Positions 1-7,467 of a stretch of 27,077 nucleotides of DNA are shown here, one piece after another. The notes beneath the pieces were generated by a model. That model saw nothing but the letters and a program-made list of their open reading frames with translations. It had not been told where the DNA came from and did not search any database. The stretch comes from Patescibacteria group bacterium (GTDB lineage: Bacteria; Patescibacteriota; Minisyncoccia; Phycocordibacterales; UBA2100): the NCBI GenBank assembly GCA_015489565.1, contig WFZM01000001.1, positions 1 to 27,077 on the forward strand. The letters run 5' to 3'. The position numbers were made by a program, and so were the translations under genes. Position 1 is the first letter of the stretch. Every line of letters starts with the position of its first letter.

Positions 1-1079
1 CCAGCACAGGTGAACTTTCTTTGGTAAGTCCGTTGAATTACGAGAGCCCTACAAGTGCCGATGGAGATAATGTTTACGAAGTGGGGGTAAATGTTTCAGA
101 TGAAGCAGGAAATGAGCAAGGGGTTGCTATTCAAATTACCGTTGATGATGTGGACGAAGCTCCGGTAATAGGAAATTCAAATATTGGTTCAAGGGATGAG
201 AATTTAGCAGTTGGAACTGTTATATTTGATGTAAATGACTTTTACACACATAATGATAACGATGGAGATGGTGATCCAATTACTTATGCTATTACCGGAG
301 GAAATACCGGAAATGTATTTACCATGGACCCAAATACCGGAGTAATAACATTGGCGGCGCCACTTGATTATGAAACAACAACAAGTTACCACTTGACTTA
401 TTCCGGGACCTCAACAACGGGAGCAAATCCGGCTTTGACAGGGAATGGTGGATTCACTATGGCTGTTAATAATATCCCCGAACGTTCACGCTACTCCCGC
501 TGGAAAAACAGAGATGACGACGGAGATGGTAAATCAAACGGTGACGAGGGGCTGAATACTGATACAGATGGAGACGGAGTAAAGGACTATGCTGAATCTG
601 ACAAAGAAGACGCAGATGGCGACGGTATAGATGACGAGCATGATCCGATATTTAATGAGACAAGCAATCAAAAAAACGGGGCGTCCGATGAGGCGGCAGA
701 AGCAACACTAAACAGCTCTGAGGAGCAAGCGTCCGAGGAGACAAAGACAGAAGAAAATGAACAAGAAGGAGCAGCAGAAGGTCAAAGTGAGGAGACAATC
801 AATCCCGGCTCCCAATGTATGGCTTTTGTAAATCACCACAAAATAGGAGATACGGGAGAAGAAGTCCAAAGAATACAACAATTCTTAAAAGACCGAGGCT
901 TCTTTACTTTCTACAAGACTACTCAATATTTTGGCCCGATAACAAAAAGAGCTGTTATAGCTTTCCAAAATGCTTACAAGGAGCAAACACTTGCACCTTG
1001 GGGATTGAGTCAAGGAACAGGATACTGGGGTGGAACAAGTATATCTACCGCAAACAATTTGATGGAATGCAGTCAATAA
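1..1079 (+). CDS. Secreted surface protein, C-terminal part (cadherin-like repeats, Asp-rich repeats, PG-binding domain)
   Basis: The reading frame is open from the first complete codon (position 3), so the gene starts upstream of the window; 358 residues are visible. A TTG at 21 could be read as a start, but the residues before it (STGELSL) already belong to a cadherin-type repeat, so it is internal. The first part holds two cadherin-like repeats, recognised by the 'TGvitL..pLdYE' and 'VDDVDEAP' signatures, ending near residue 156. Residues about 165-218 are an Asp-rich stretch of DxDGDG loops like thrombospondin type 3 / dockerin calcium sites. An acidic Glu/Ser/Thr linker follows. The last ~95 residues resemble a PG_binding_1 domain (GDTGEEVQRIQQFL, FGPITKRAVIAFQ). 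The likely role is a cell-wall-bound adhesin or stalk protein, stabilised by calcium. A strong terminator follows directly. Confidence 0.85.
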   Translation, partial: STGELSLVSPLNYESPTSADGDNVYEVGVNVSDEAGNEQGVAIQITVDDVDEAPVIGNSNIGSRDENLAVGTVIFDVNDFYTHNDNDGDGDPITYAITGGNTGNVFTMDPNTGVITLAAPLDYETTTSYHLTYSGTSTTGANPALTGNGGFTMAVNNIPERSRYSRWKNRDDDGDGKSNGDEGLNTDTDGDGVKDYAESDKEDADGDGIDDEHDPIFNETSNQKNGASDEAAEATLNSSEEQASEETKTEENEQEGAAEGQSEETINPGSQCMAFVNHHKIGDTGEEVQRIQQFLKDRGFFTFYKTTQYFGPITKRAVIAFQNAYKEQTLAPWGLSQGTGYWGGTSISTANNLMECSQ

Positions 1080-1093
1080 TCTTACTCTCTCAA

Positions 1094-1121
1094 AAAACAC
1101 CCGCCAGATGGCGGGTGTTTT
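1094..1121 (+). terminator. Intrinsic terminator after the surface protein gene
   Basis: A perfect 12-bp inverted repeat (AAAACACCCGCC / GGCGGGTGTTTT) surrounds the loop AGAT and lies 15 nt after the stop codon. The A-rich left arm and T-rich right arm make it usable in both directions. The gene downstream has its own -10 box at 1143. Confidence 0.9.
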
Positions 1122-1142
1122 GTGTTTGATATTAACATTTGT

Positions 1143-1148
1143 TATAAT
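1143..1148 (+). promoter_or_regulatory. -10 box of the small coiled-coil protein gene
   Basis: A perfect TATAAT ends 8 nt before the ATG at 1157, so transcription should start at or within a few bases of the start codon. A weak -35 (TTGTGT, 1120-1125) lies 17 nt upstream. No Shine-Dalgarno sequence is present. Confidence 0.65.
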
Positions 1149-1156
1149 ACTTGCAT

Positions 1157-1465
1157 ATGCAAAATACAATAAAACAAATATTTTTAGCGGGAGCGGGGCT
1201 TGTGTCCACCGGCAAAGATAAAGCCGAGAAAATAGCCAACGAACTTATTAAAAGAGGTGAGCTGGCCCTGAAAGATAAAGATAAATATGTAAACGACTTG
1301 GTGTCCAAGGCTGAAAAGGCTAAAAAGAGCCTGGACAAGGGCATAGAAGCAACGGTGAAGGCAGTGCTAAAAAAGTTGGAAGTGCCCAGCAAGAAAGATT
1401 TTAACAGCTTAAAAAGACAAATTGCAAAATTAGAAAAAGAGCTCAGCAAAACGAAAAAGAAATAG
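1157..1465 (+). CDS. Small phasin-like coiled-coil protein
   Basis: 102 residues, Lys/Glu/Ala-rich and predicted almost wholly helical. The N-terminus has a short apolar stretch (IFLAGAGLVST), followed by an amphipathic helix with many KxxE patterns. The C-terminus reads VPSKKDFNSLKRQIAKLEKEL, a 'v-p-s-k-k-D-f-x-x-L-x-x-x-I-x-x-L' coiled-coil ending typical of phasin / PhaF-like granule-associated proteins. No polyhydroxyalkanoate genes are visible nearby, so a granule role is not supported; a membrane- or envelope-associated structural helix is equally possible. The ATG at 1157 is preferred over the in-frame TTG at 1151 because the -10 box (1143-1148) would put the transcription start at about 1155. 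The gene is monocistronic, with terminators on both sides. Confidence 0.75.
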   Translation: MQNTIKQIFLAGAGLVSTGKDKAEKIANELIKRGELALKDKDKYVNDLVSKAEKAKKSLDKGIEATVKAVLKKLEVPSKKDFNSLKRQIAKLEKELSKTKKK

Positions 1466-1472
1466 TGCTAGA

Positions 1473-1509
1473 AAAAGAGGGTGCCAAGCTTCGCTTGGCA
1501 CCCTCTTTT
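1473..1509. terminator. Bidirectional terminator between convergent genes
   Basis: A perfect 17-bp stem with a TTC loop: AAAAGAGGGTGCCAAGC at 1473-1489 pairs with 1493-1509. A-runs and T-runs flank both sides. It lies between a plus-strand gene ending at 1465 and a minus-strand gene ending at 1528, so it serves both. Confidence 0.93.
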
Positions 1510-1527
1510 GATGCGAAATCTTAAAAC

Positions 1528-1947
1528 TTAAGATTTAAAAATTTTCTTCGCTCTTTCAATTGAGTCCGGGGTTTTGAGGAGCTTCTTAAAAATGATAATC
1601 AATAAAATTAAAAGAAGTATAGAGCCGACTTCAAAAGCCAGAGTCCATAGCCAAGCTATTAAAAGATTATGATTTTGCAGTATCAAGACTAATATGCCAC
1701 CGGCACCAAGAGTAATCCATAGCAAAACAGCCAGAATAAAAATTAAAGCTGAAAACAGGCCGATAAAGAATATCAACTTGGCATCGTGACTCGCAGCCTC
1801 TTGCAGGTCTTCTTTTACGAACTTTGCGCTTATCAAAAAAGGTTTGATACTGCTTTTAAAAAAGGCTAATGCCAGCGCTAAAATCGGTAAAGCGCCTTTT
1901 TTAAGATTTAAGCCCGGTTCTTTTTTTGGACTTTGTTTTTTATCCAT
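1528..1947 (-). CDS. Small integral membrane protein (holin/DUF1469-like topology)
   Basis: 139 residues. The N-terminus is Lys-rich (MDKKQSPKKEPG) and precedes a weak apolar segment at about 19-30. Two long hydrophobic segments follow, at about 59-87 (LIFFIGLFSALIF...) and about 93-120 (LLIAWLWTLAFEV...), with a basic C-terminal tail (KKLLKTPDSIERAKKIF). A soluble amphipathic helix precedes the two membrane spans, an arrangement shared with small YqjE/DUF1469 and phage-holin-superfamily proteins, but no diagnostic motif is visible and the function is unknown. It is divergent from the phosphodiesterase gene with only 16 bp between the two start codons. The in-frame ATG just after a minus-strand TAAAAT box fits leaderless expression. 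Confidence 0.75.
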   Translation of the reverse strand: MDKKQSPKKEPGLNLKKGALPILALALAFFKSSIKPFLISAKFVKEDLQEAASHDAKLIFFIGLFSALIFILAVLLWITLGAGGILVLILQNHNLLIAWLWTLAFEVGSILLLILLIIIFKKLLKTPDSIERAKKIFKS

Positions 1948-1955
1948 GATAATAT
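1926..1955 (+). promoter_or_regulatory. Promoter of the phosphodiesterase gene, inside the divergent gene
   Basis: TTGGAC (1926-1931), an 18-nt spacer and TAATAT (1950-1955), ending 8 nt before the ATG at 1964. The -35 and most of the spacer lie inside the coding sequence of the minus-strand gene. The minus-strand -10 candidate (TAAAAT, complement of 1954-1959) overlaps the plus-strand -10. Confidence 0.55.
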
Positions 1956-1963
1956 TTTAACAT

Positions 1964-2467
1964 ATGAAATATGCATTTTTATCAGATAGTCATGATAATT
2001 ACGAAAATCTCATTAAAGCATTGGATAAAATAAAAGAGCTTGGAATTAAAACAGTTTTTCACCTTGGGGATATATGCGCGCCAACAGTTTATTTTGATAT
2101 TTTTAAAAATTATACTGACGAGATGGATTTTGTTTTGGTATTTGGCAACAACGATGGGGAAAAAGTAGTGTGGACTAAAATTTCTATGGAAGATCCGAAA
2201 ATAGACATGGCCGCTGGCGATTTTAGAGAATACGAAATTGAAGGCACAAAAATATTTTTAACCCACTACCCACAAATAGCTGAGATAGCAGCGCTCTCTA
2301 AAAAATACAAAGCCACTTTTCATGGTCACACTCATTTAGCTTACAGCAAAAAACTTGACGGAGTCCTGCTTGCAAATCCGGGTGAGATAGCCGGCACTAA
2401 AACTGGCAAAGCCAGCTTCGGTATTTGGGATCCTGATAACAATAGTTTTGATATAAGTTACTTGTAA
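1964..2467 (+). CDS. YfcE/MJ0936-type metallophosphoesterase
   Basis: 167 residues, full length for the small calcineurin-like phosphoesterases of the YfcE/MJ0936 family, which hydrolyse phosphodiesters using a two-metal centre. All metal-site motifs are visible in order: D8-x-H10 (SDSHDN), GD at 35-36 (HLGDI), GNND at 61-64, H101 in THYPQ and the HGHTH block at 120-124, followed by the family's NPGE/GS-like motif (LLANPGEIAG). There is no signal peptide, so it is cytoplasmic. The physiological substrate cannot be read from the sequence. It is transcribed alone; the next gene starts 59 bp downstream. Confidence 0.92.
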   Translation: MKYAFLSDSHDNYENLIKALDKIKELGIKTVFHLGDICAPTVYFDIFKNYTDEMDFVLVFGNNDGEKVVWTKISMEDPKIDMAAGDFREYEIEGTKIFLTHYPQIAEIAALSKKYKATFHGHTHLAYSKKLDGVLLANPGEIAGTKTGKASFGIWDPDNNSFDISYL

Positions 2468-2526
2468 TTTACTCAGGCTCTGTTAAGATATTCACATTAT
2501 TTAAATTTTTATTAGTAATTTAAATT

Positions 2527-3549
2527 ATGGAAGAGTTACCCGATTTTTTGCAGTATTTTGTAATCATTCTTTTACTTGGCTTTTCCGCGCTTTTCTCAGG
2601 GCTTACCTTGGGGCTCATGGGCTTGTCCGCACATGAACTTAAGCGTAAGGCAGAGTTGGGAGATAAAGAAGCACAAAAAGTGTTTAAGGTAAGGCAAAAG
2701 GGTAATTTGCTTTTGACCACCTTGCTTATAGGAAACGTTGCAGTAAATGCCGTTTTGTCTATTTTCTTAGGCAGTATAACAAGTGGGGTCTTTGCCGCAG
2801 TTATAGCCACTGTGCTCATTGTTATTTTTGGCGAGATTATCCCGCAAGCTGTTTTTTCTCGTTTTGCTCTAAGGCTTGGTGCAAAAGCTGCTCCACTGGT
2901 ACGGCTTTTGATTTGGATTTTCTATCCACTGTCTTTCCCGGTGGCTTGGATACTGGATAAGGCTCTTGGGGAGGAGCTACCTACAATTTATTCAAAGCAG
3001 GAATTGGTAAAGCTTATAGAAGAGCATGAAGATTCCGGTGATGGGGTGATAGACGAAGATGAGGAAAGGATTATCAAAGGTGCTCTTACATTTTCGGACA
3101 AGAAGGTAGCGGACATAATGACACCACGTACAGTTGTGGAGCAATTTGATAAAGAACAAAATATAGACGAGGAATTTATAGAAAAAATAAAAAACTCAAG
3201 CTTCTCTCGTTATCCGGTATATGATGCGGACAAAGACAATGTGATTGGCATATTACTCGCCAGCTCTTTGATAGGACTTGATGGCAAAGAGGGTAAAAAA
3301 ATATCAGATTTGCCTTTGCAAAAAGCAATATTTATAAACGAAGAGGCGGCGCTGGACGATGCTTTAGCATTGTTTTTAAAGACTCACAAGCATTTGTTTA
3401 TTGTAAAAGATGAGTTTGCTTCCGTTGTCGGTGTTTTAACGCTGGAGGACATACTCGAGGAGATTCTCGAGACAGAAATTGTAGATGAAAGAGACAAGTA
3501 TGCAGATATGCGTGCCTTTGCAAAAAAGAAAGGTGGCGCAAGGCAATAA
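2527..3549 (+). CDS. CNNM/CorB-like membrane protein with DUF21 and paired CBS domains
   Basis: 340 residues. The N-terminal half (about 8-160) is a DUF21 transmembrane domain with about four hydrophobic segments and the conserved features LFSGLTLGLMGL, GNLLLTTLLIGNVAVN and VIFGEIIPQAVFSR. A short acidic region with EDEERIIKGAL follows. The soluble half is a CBS pair (about 195-315), recognised by VADIMTPRTVV, FSRYPVYDADKDNVIGIL, HLFIVKDEFASVVGVLTLEDILEEIL. Proteins of this class (CNNM, CorB, CorC/HlyC relatives) are linked to magnesium or cobalt efflux, with the CBS pair sensing ATP-Mg. The C-terminal CorC_HlyC domain of bacterial CorC proteins is absent; the protein stops soon after the second CBS, as in archaeal CNNMs. 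A strong terminator follows. Confidence 0.92.
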   Translation: MEELPDFLQYFVIILLLGFSALFSGLTLGLMGLSAHELKRKAELGDKEAQKVFKVRQKGNLLLTTLLIGNVAVNAVLSIFLGSITSGVFAAVIATVLIVIFGEIIPQAVFSRFALRLGAKAAPLVRLLIWIFYPLSFPVAWILDKALGEELPTIYSKQELVKLIEEHEDSGDGVIDEDEERIIKGALTFSDKKVADIMTPRTVVEQFDKEQNIDEEFIEKIKNSSFSRYPVYDADKDNVIGILLASSLIGLDGKEGKKISDLPLQKAIFINEEAALDDALALFLKTHKHLFIVKDEFASVVGVLTLEDILEEILETEIVDERDKYADMRAFAKKKGGARQ

Positions 3550-3580
3550 AAAGGCGCGCGGCGTAGCCGCGCGCCTTTTT
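3548..3580 (+). terminator. GC-rich intrinsic terminator after the CNNM gene
   Basis: A 15-nt perfect inverted repeat (AAAAAGGCGCGCGGC / its complement) has a GTA loop and ends in five Ts. It overlaps the stop codon of the upstream gene and separates it from murD. Confidence 0.92.
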
Positions 3581-3584
3581 ATAC

Positions 3585-3613
3585 TTTACATTACAGGCTA
3601 AAAAGCGTATATT
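3585..3613 (+). promoter_or_regulatory. Promoter of murD
   Basis: TTTACA (3585-3590), an exact 17-nt spacer and TATATT (3608-3613). The -10 ends 6 nt before the ATG at 3620, predicting a leaderless murD transcript. Confidence 0.75.
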
Positions 3614-3619
3614 TAAGCT

Positions 3620-4972
3620 ATGCGAATTTGTGATTATTTTGAAGGCAAGAAAGTGGTGCAGATGGGCCTGGGGCTTCTGGGTCGAGGCGTGGGAGATGCA
3701 AAGTTTATAGCTAGCTGCAAACCCGGAGCTTTTATAGTAACAGACCTTAAAAATAAAGAGGAGCTAAAAGACTCCATGGCAGAGCTTAAAGATTTGGATA
3801 TAGAGTTAAGACTTGGCGGACACGATGAGAGAGACTTTGAAAATGCAGAAGTGATATTGAAATCCGCAGGTGTGCCACTTGAGAACAAGTATATAGAAAC
3901 TGCAAAAAAATCCGGTGCAAAAGTTTTAATGTCTACGGCATTGGCTGCAAAATACGCGCAGTCAATAAACATGACCGTAATTGGAGTTACAGGAACAAGG
4001 GGCAAAAGCACTGTAACTCAAATGATATACGATGCACTAAAAAAATACAGAAAAGATAAAAATATTTTTCTTGGTGGAAATGTTCGCGGGGTTTCCACCT
4101 TGCAGATGAGTAAGGACTTTAAAGAAGGTGATATATTGGTGCTTGAGCTAGACTCTTGGCAATTGCAAGGCTTTGGGGATTTGAAAATGAGTCCAAATAT
4201 CGCGGTCTTCACAAATCTTTACCCTGACCATATGAACTATTATCCCGATATGGAAACTTATTTTGCCGATAAGGCAAATATTTTTAAATATCAAGAATTG
4301 GCACGTGGGGACCTGCTTGTTGTCTCAGATGAGATATATGGCAAAGTGCTAAGCGCCAACCCGTCGCTTGAGCCTTTTGAAGCTTCGCGCATACCGCAAG
4401 AATGGAAGCTAAAAGTAAAAGGTCTGCACAACAGAGCAAATGCGGCGCTTGCGCTTGAAGTACTTTCTCAGATGGGGCTTTCCATGGAAGAGATAAAAGA
4501 TGCCCTTGAGAATTTTTCAGGAGTTGAAGGGCGTTTGCAATACCTGAAAGGGGCTTCTGAAAAACTGGGCTTTAGAATTTATAACGACAATAACGCCACC
4601 AGCCCGGAAGCGACAATAGCGGCGATAGATGCGCTTGCAAGCGCAAATAGCCAGCTGATACTTATTGCAGGAGGCAAAGACAAGGGTCTTGATGTGACTG
4701 AGCTTGCAAAGAAGATAAATGAAAAGGTGGATAAGCTATTTTTGTTATCAAATACCGGCACGGAAATTTTAAAGAAAAAGCTCGATGTCGATTTTGAAGA
4801 ATTTGAGAACTTAGAAGAAGCGGTGTGTGCGGCACTTGCCACCGCGCGCAAGGGCGATGCGCTTTTGTTTAGCCCGGCTTTTGCTTCATTTAGCCACGAG
4901 TTTAAAAATGAATACGAACGCGGAGATAGATTCCAAGAGATAATAAATGATGAGATAGGCAATAAAAAATGA
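3620..4972 (+). CDS. murD: UDP-N-acetylmuramoyl-L-alanine--D-glutamate ligase (MurD), divergent
   Basis: 450 residues, normal length. MurD adds D-glutamate to UDP-MurNAc-L-Ala in the cytoplasm using ATP. The Mur-ligase layout is complete: an N-terminal Rossmann-like domain (VVQMGLGLLGRGV), a P-loop at 124-131 (TGTRGKST), an acidic metal/substrate motif (LELDSWQLQG), DHMNYYP with the carbamylated-lysine candidate K217 in ADKANIF, the domain linker GLHNRANAALAL, and a C-terminal domain with AGGKDKGLD and SPAFASFSHEFKN. The last two strongly favour MurD over the other Mur ligases. Oddities: the P-loop has R where most MurDs have N, and the usual D-S-K-A-T-N motif reads DNNATS (322-327). It has its own promoter and begins the peptidoglycan block. 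Confidence 0.92.
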   Translation: MRICDYFEGKKVVQMGLGLLGRGVGDAKFIASCKPGAFIVTDLKNKEELKDSMAELKDLDIELRLGGHDERDFENAEVILKSAGVPLENKYIETAKKSGAKVLMSTALAAKYAQSINMTVIGVTGTRGKSTVTQMIYDALKKYRKDKNIFLGGNVRGVSTLQMSKDFKEGDILVLELDSWQLQGFGDLKMSPNIAVFTNLYPDHMNYYPDMETYFADKANIFKYQELARGDLLVVSDEIYGKVLSANPSLEPFEASRIPQEWKLKVKGLHNRANAALALEVLSQMGLSMEEIKDALENFSGVEGRLQYLKGASEKLGFRIYNDNNATSPEATIAAIDALASANSQLILIAGGKDKGLDVTELAKKINEKVDKLFLLSNTGTEILKKKLDVDFEEFENLEEAVCAALATARKGDALLFSPAFASFSHEFKNEYERGDRFQEIINDEIGNKK

Positions 4973-4992
4973 AATTATAAATTAAAATCAGC

Positions 4993-6084
4993 ATGAGTAT
5001 GGAGAAAATAACAGGCGTTTTAGAAGCCGGGCGGAAAGAGGGCTTTTTTACGGGTGCTCAGCTAGCCTTTACTGAGGGTAATAAGTTGAGAGTTTTAAGT
5101 GTTGGATACACTGATAAAAGCGGAAAAATTAAAGTAAACTCAGATACTTTATTTGATATAGCCTCAGTCAGCAAATCCATCTTTTCGCTGTATGCTTTAC
5201 TATTGAAAGAAAGAGGACTACTGGGAGATGCTGAGCTCGGAGGTTTTTCACTGGATGAATATTTGTCATTTAGACTGATGGCTACTCAAGAGGACTGGGA
5301 GGCGTTGCGAAGACTTATCGACAAGGAAGCAGATAATCTTGAGACAATAAAATCAGCTCTTTTGGATTTACCTCTAAACAGACGCAAAGATTCGAAATAT
5401 ACAAATATGCCACATATTCTCTTAGCGCTTTATATTCATAAAGTTCTAAAAGAGCAAAGTGAGTTGTTTCCTGATTCATTTTATGAATTGTTGCTAAGAC
5501 CTGCTGCCGTAAATATTTTAGATAAAAACTTGGCTTTTGCGTTTAACAAAAACTTAATTTCCCCAAGGAGACTTGGAGCTGAAGAAAGCGCCTCCGACTA
5601 CGTAGCTAATCCTAATTTTTATAAAAGTGAAATAGTAGCTAGCATACCACACGACCCTACAGCAAGGCATTTGTCGCGCAAGGGATTTGTATCTGGACAC
5701 GCGGGCATCTTTAACAACGCTGTTTCTATTATAAAAATAATGCAACACTTTGACCGCCGAGGTATATTTGCTGCAAAAAAATCTCCGCTGGGCAATTATT
5801 TCGAGGAGCTGCACGAGGAAGCAGAAAAAAGAAGCGGCTTATACAAACATGGTTTTTATATACCGAATAAAGAATTTGACATATTACGCGGAGTGCAAAT
5901 TCCTTATTTTATAAAGACTGGAACAACAGGTTGTTTATTGGCGCATTCAAGAATGGGAAGCATGGCTTTTTTAAGCAATATGACTCATCTTAACGAAGTA
6001 GATGAACACTTCAGGCAAAGGCGAGATAAATTTTTTAACAGCATAATGCGTCGAGTGTCTACACTGCAGTTAAATGCTCAATAG
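4993..6084 (+). CDS. Cytoplasmic serine hydrolase of the beta-lactamase / penicillin-binding fold
   Basis: 363 residues. The three active-site motifs of the class C / PF00144 beta-lactamase family are present in order: S58-x-x-K61 (FDIASVSKSIF), Y136-x-N138 (SKYTNMP) and K308-T-G310 (PYFIKTGTTG). The family motif SGHAGIFNNAVSI (about 234-246) is also present. Such proteins act as D,D-peptidases, esterases or peptide hydrolases. There is no signal peptide or membrane segment, so it should stay in the cytoplasm, which is unusual for a D,D-peptidase. Its place between murD and murC suggests a substrate in peptidoglycan precursors or recycled muropeptides (inference). Two ATGs (4993, 4999) are possible; the nearby TAAAAT (4983-4988) does not decide between them. 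Confidence 0.85.
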   Translation: MSMEKITGVLEAGRKEGFFTGAQLAFTEGNKLRVLSVGYTDKSGKIKVNSDTLFDIASVSKSIFSLYALLLKERGLLGDAELGGFSLDEYLSFRLMATQEDWEALRRLIDKEADNLETIKSALLDLPLNRRKDSKYTNMPHILLALYIHKVLKEQSELFPDSFYELLLRPAAVNILDKNLAFAFNKNLISPRRLGAEESASDYVANPNFYKSEIVASIPHDPTARHLSRKGFVSGHAGIFNNAVSIIKIMQHFDRRGIFAAKKSPLGNYFEELHEEAEKRSGLYKHGFYIPNKEFDILRGVQIPYFIKTGTTGCLLAHSRMGSMAFLSNMTHLNEVDEHFRQRRDKFFNSIMRRVSTLQLNAQ

Positions 6085-6143
6085 CTGTGTGTGAATCATC
6101 TGTGTTAGAATGATAGCTATACCGTTGTTTAATAGTTTGAATT

Positions 6144-7454
6144 ATGAAGATACAATTCATAGGAATTGGTGGAATAGGGATCTCGGCGCTAGCAAAGTGG
6201 GCGTTGCAGATGGGGCATGAAGTGTCAGGTATAAATGACTCAGAGAGTCCGGCAACTCTAGACGAGCTGAGAGCCAAAGGGGTAAAAATAGAGCTTGGTA
6301 CCGATGCGGAGCTTTTAGACGAGGCTGCAGATCTTTATGTTTACTCTTCGGCTTGGCGGCAAAGAGCGCCTAAACTTTTAGATCGAGCCTCAAGCACCGC
6401 TAAGGCCAAGAGTTATTTTGAAGCTTTGGGCGACTTTGCAAAAGACAAGAAAGTGATAGCGGTCTCCGGTACACACGGCAAGACTACGACAACGGCAATG
6501 CTACATAAGGTTTTGAAAGAACATGGATTCTCGCACAATACAATAGTTGGTTCAAAGCTTGCTGAAGAGGGAAGCAACTTTGTGCCTGCCGATAAAGACA
6601 CAGACTGGCTACTGGTGGAAGCCTGCGAGTATAAAAGACATTTTCTAAATTTTTACCCGCAGCTTCTCGTGATTACAAATATAGACGAAGACCATCTGGA
6701 CTATTACAAGGATTTAGAAGACATAAAATCAGCCTTTAGAGAGCTCGGAGGTCAAATTCAAGAAGACGGAATGCTTGTGGTTGATTTAAAAGATCCGCTT
6801 GTATCTGAAGTTTACGGTGATTTACAAAGAGAAAAAATAGACTGGTCTTCATTTGAAGATGATTTGCCCAAGCTTTATGTGCCGGGCGAGCATAACAGGA
6901 AAAACGCGGCCGCCGCCATGGCGGCGGCCGCAGCGGTGCTAGATACAGACTTTGACGCTCAAAAAGCAAAGGATGCTCTGCAGGACTTTAAAGGCACATG
7001 GAGGCGTTTTGAAACTATTAAAGTAACAGACAGGGGGGTCCGTATAGTAAGCGACTATGCACACCACCCGCGCGAGATAAAGGCAACACTATCTGCCGCA
7101 CGTGAAATTTTAGAAGACAGACGCAAGCTCGTGGCAATTTTTGAACCGCATACTTACACCCGCTTTTTAAAGCTTGCTGAAGATTTTGCATCTGCGTTTG
7201 AAGATGCGGATGAAGTGCTCGCGCTTCCTGTTTATGCTGCGCGTGAGAAAGCGGTAGAGGGAATAGACGAAAAATTCATTGCGGATAAAATTAATACAGT
7301 AAGCAAAAATGCAAGGCCTGCAAAAAACGCCAATGATGCACTAATCAAAGCTCTTGCAAATACCCAAAATGGCGATATGGTAGTTTTACTTAATGCAGGA
7401 GTTTTGCATGATGATGCACAGGAAATTATAAATACAATGGTAGATAAAAAATGA
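6144..7454 (+). CDS. murC: UDP-N-acetylmuramate--L-alanine ligase (MurC)
   Basis: 436 residues. MurC joins L-alanine to UDP-MurNAc, the step just before MurD. Visible motifs in order: N-terminal nucleotide-fold FIGIGGIGISALA (5-17), P-loop GTHGKTTTT (109-117), VEACEYKRHFL, TNIDEDHLDYY, PGEHNRKNAAAA, KGTWRRFE, SDYAHHPREI (303-312) and EPHTYTRF. GTHGKTTTT together with DYAHHP places it in MurC or the close relative Mpl (murein tripeptide ligase). The length and the neighbouring murD favour MurC. The start ATG is preceded by TTTAAT at about 6126-6131. A perfect 26-bp GC-rich palindrome lies in the coding sequence at 6906-6931 where the protein reads poly-alanine. Confidence 0.9.
   Translation: MKIQFIGIGGIGISALAKWALQMGHEVSGINDSESPATLDELRAKGVKIELGTDAELLDEAADLYVYSSAWRQRAPKLLDRASSTAKAKSYFEALGDFAKDKKVIAVSGTHGKTTTTAMLHKVLKEHGFSHNTIVGSKLAEEGSNFVPADKDTDWLLVEACEYKRHFLNFYPQLLVITNIDEDHLDYYKDLEDIKSAFRELGGQIQEDGMLVVDLKDPLVSEVYGDLQREKIDWSSFEDDLPKLYVPGEHNRKNAAAAMAAAAAVLDTDFDAQKAKDALQDFKGTWRRFETIKVTDRGVRIVSDYAHHPREIKATLSAAREILEDRRKLVAIFEPHTYTRFLKLAEDFASAFEDADEVLALPVYAAREKAVEGIDEKFIADKINTVSKNARPAKNANDALIKALANTQNGDMVVLLNAGVLHDDAQEIINTMVDKK
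6906..6931. repeat. Perfect 26-bp GC-rich palindrome inside murC
   Basis: GCGGCCGCCGCCATG and its exact reverse complement share the centre CATG. All codons in it are Ala or Met, and the protein length matches MurC relatives at this place, so the element is not an extra in-frame insert. In mRNA it would form a very stable hairpin. Confidence 0.9.
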
Positions 7455-7467
7455 AATAAAATAGAAT

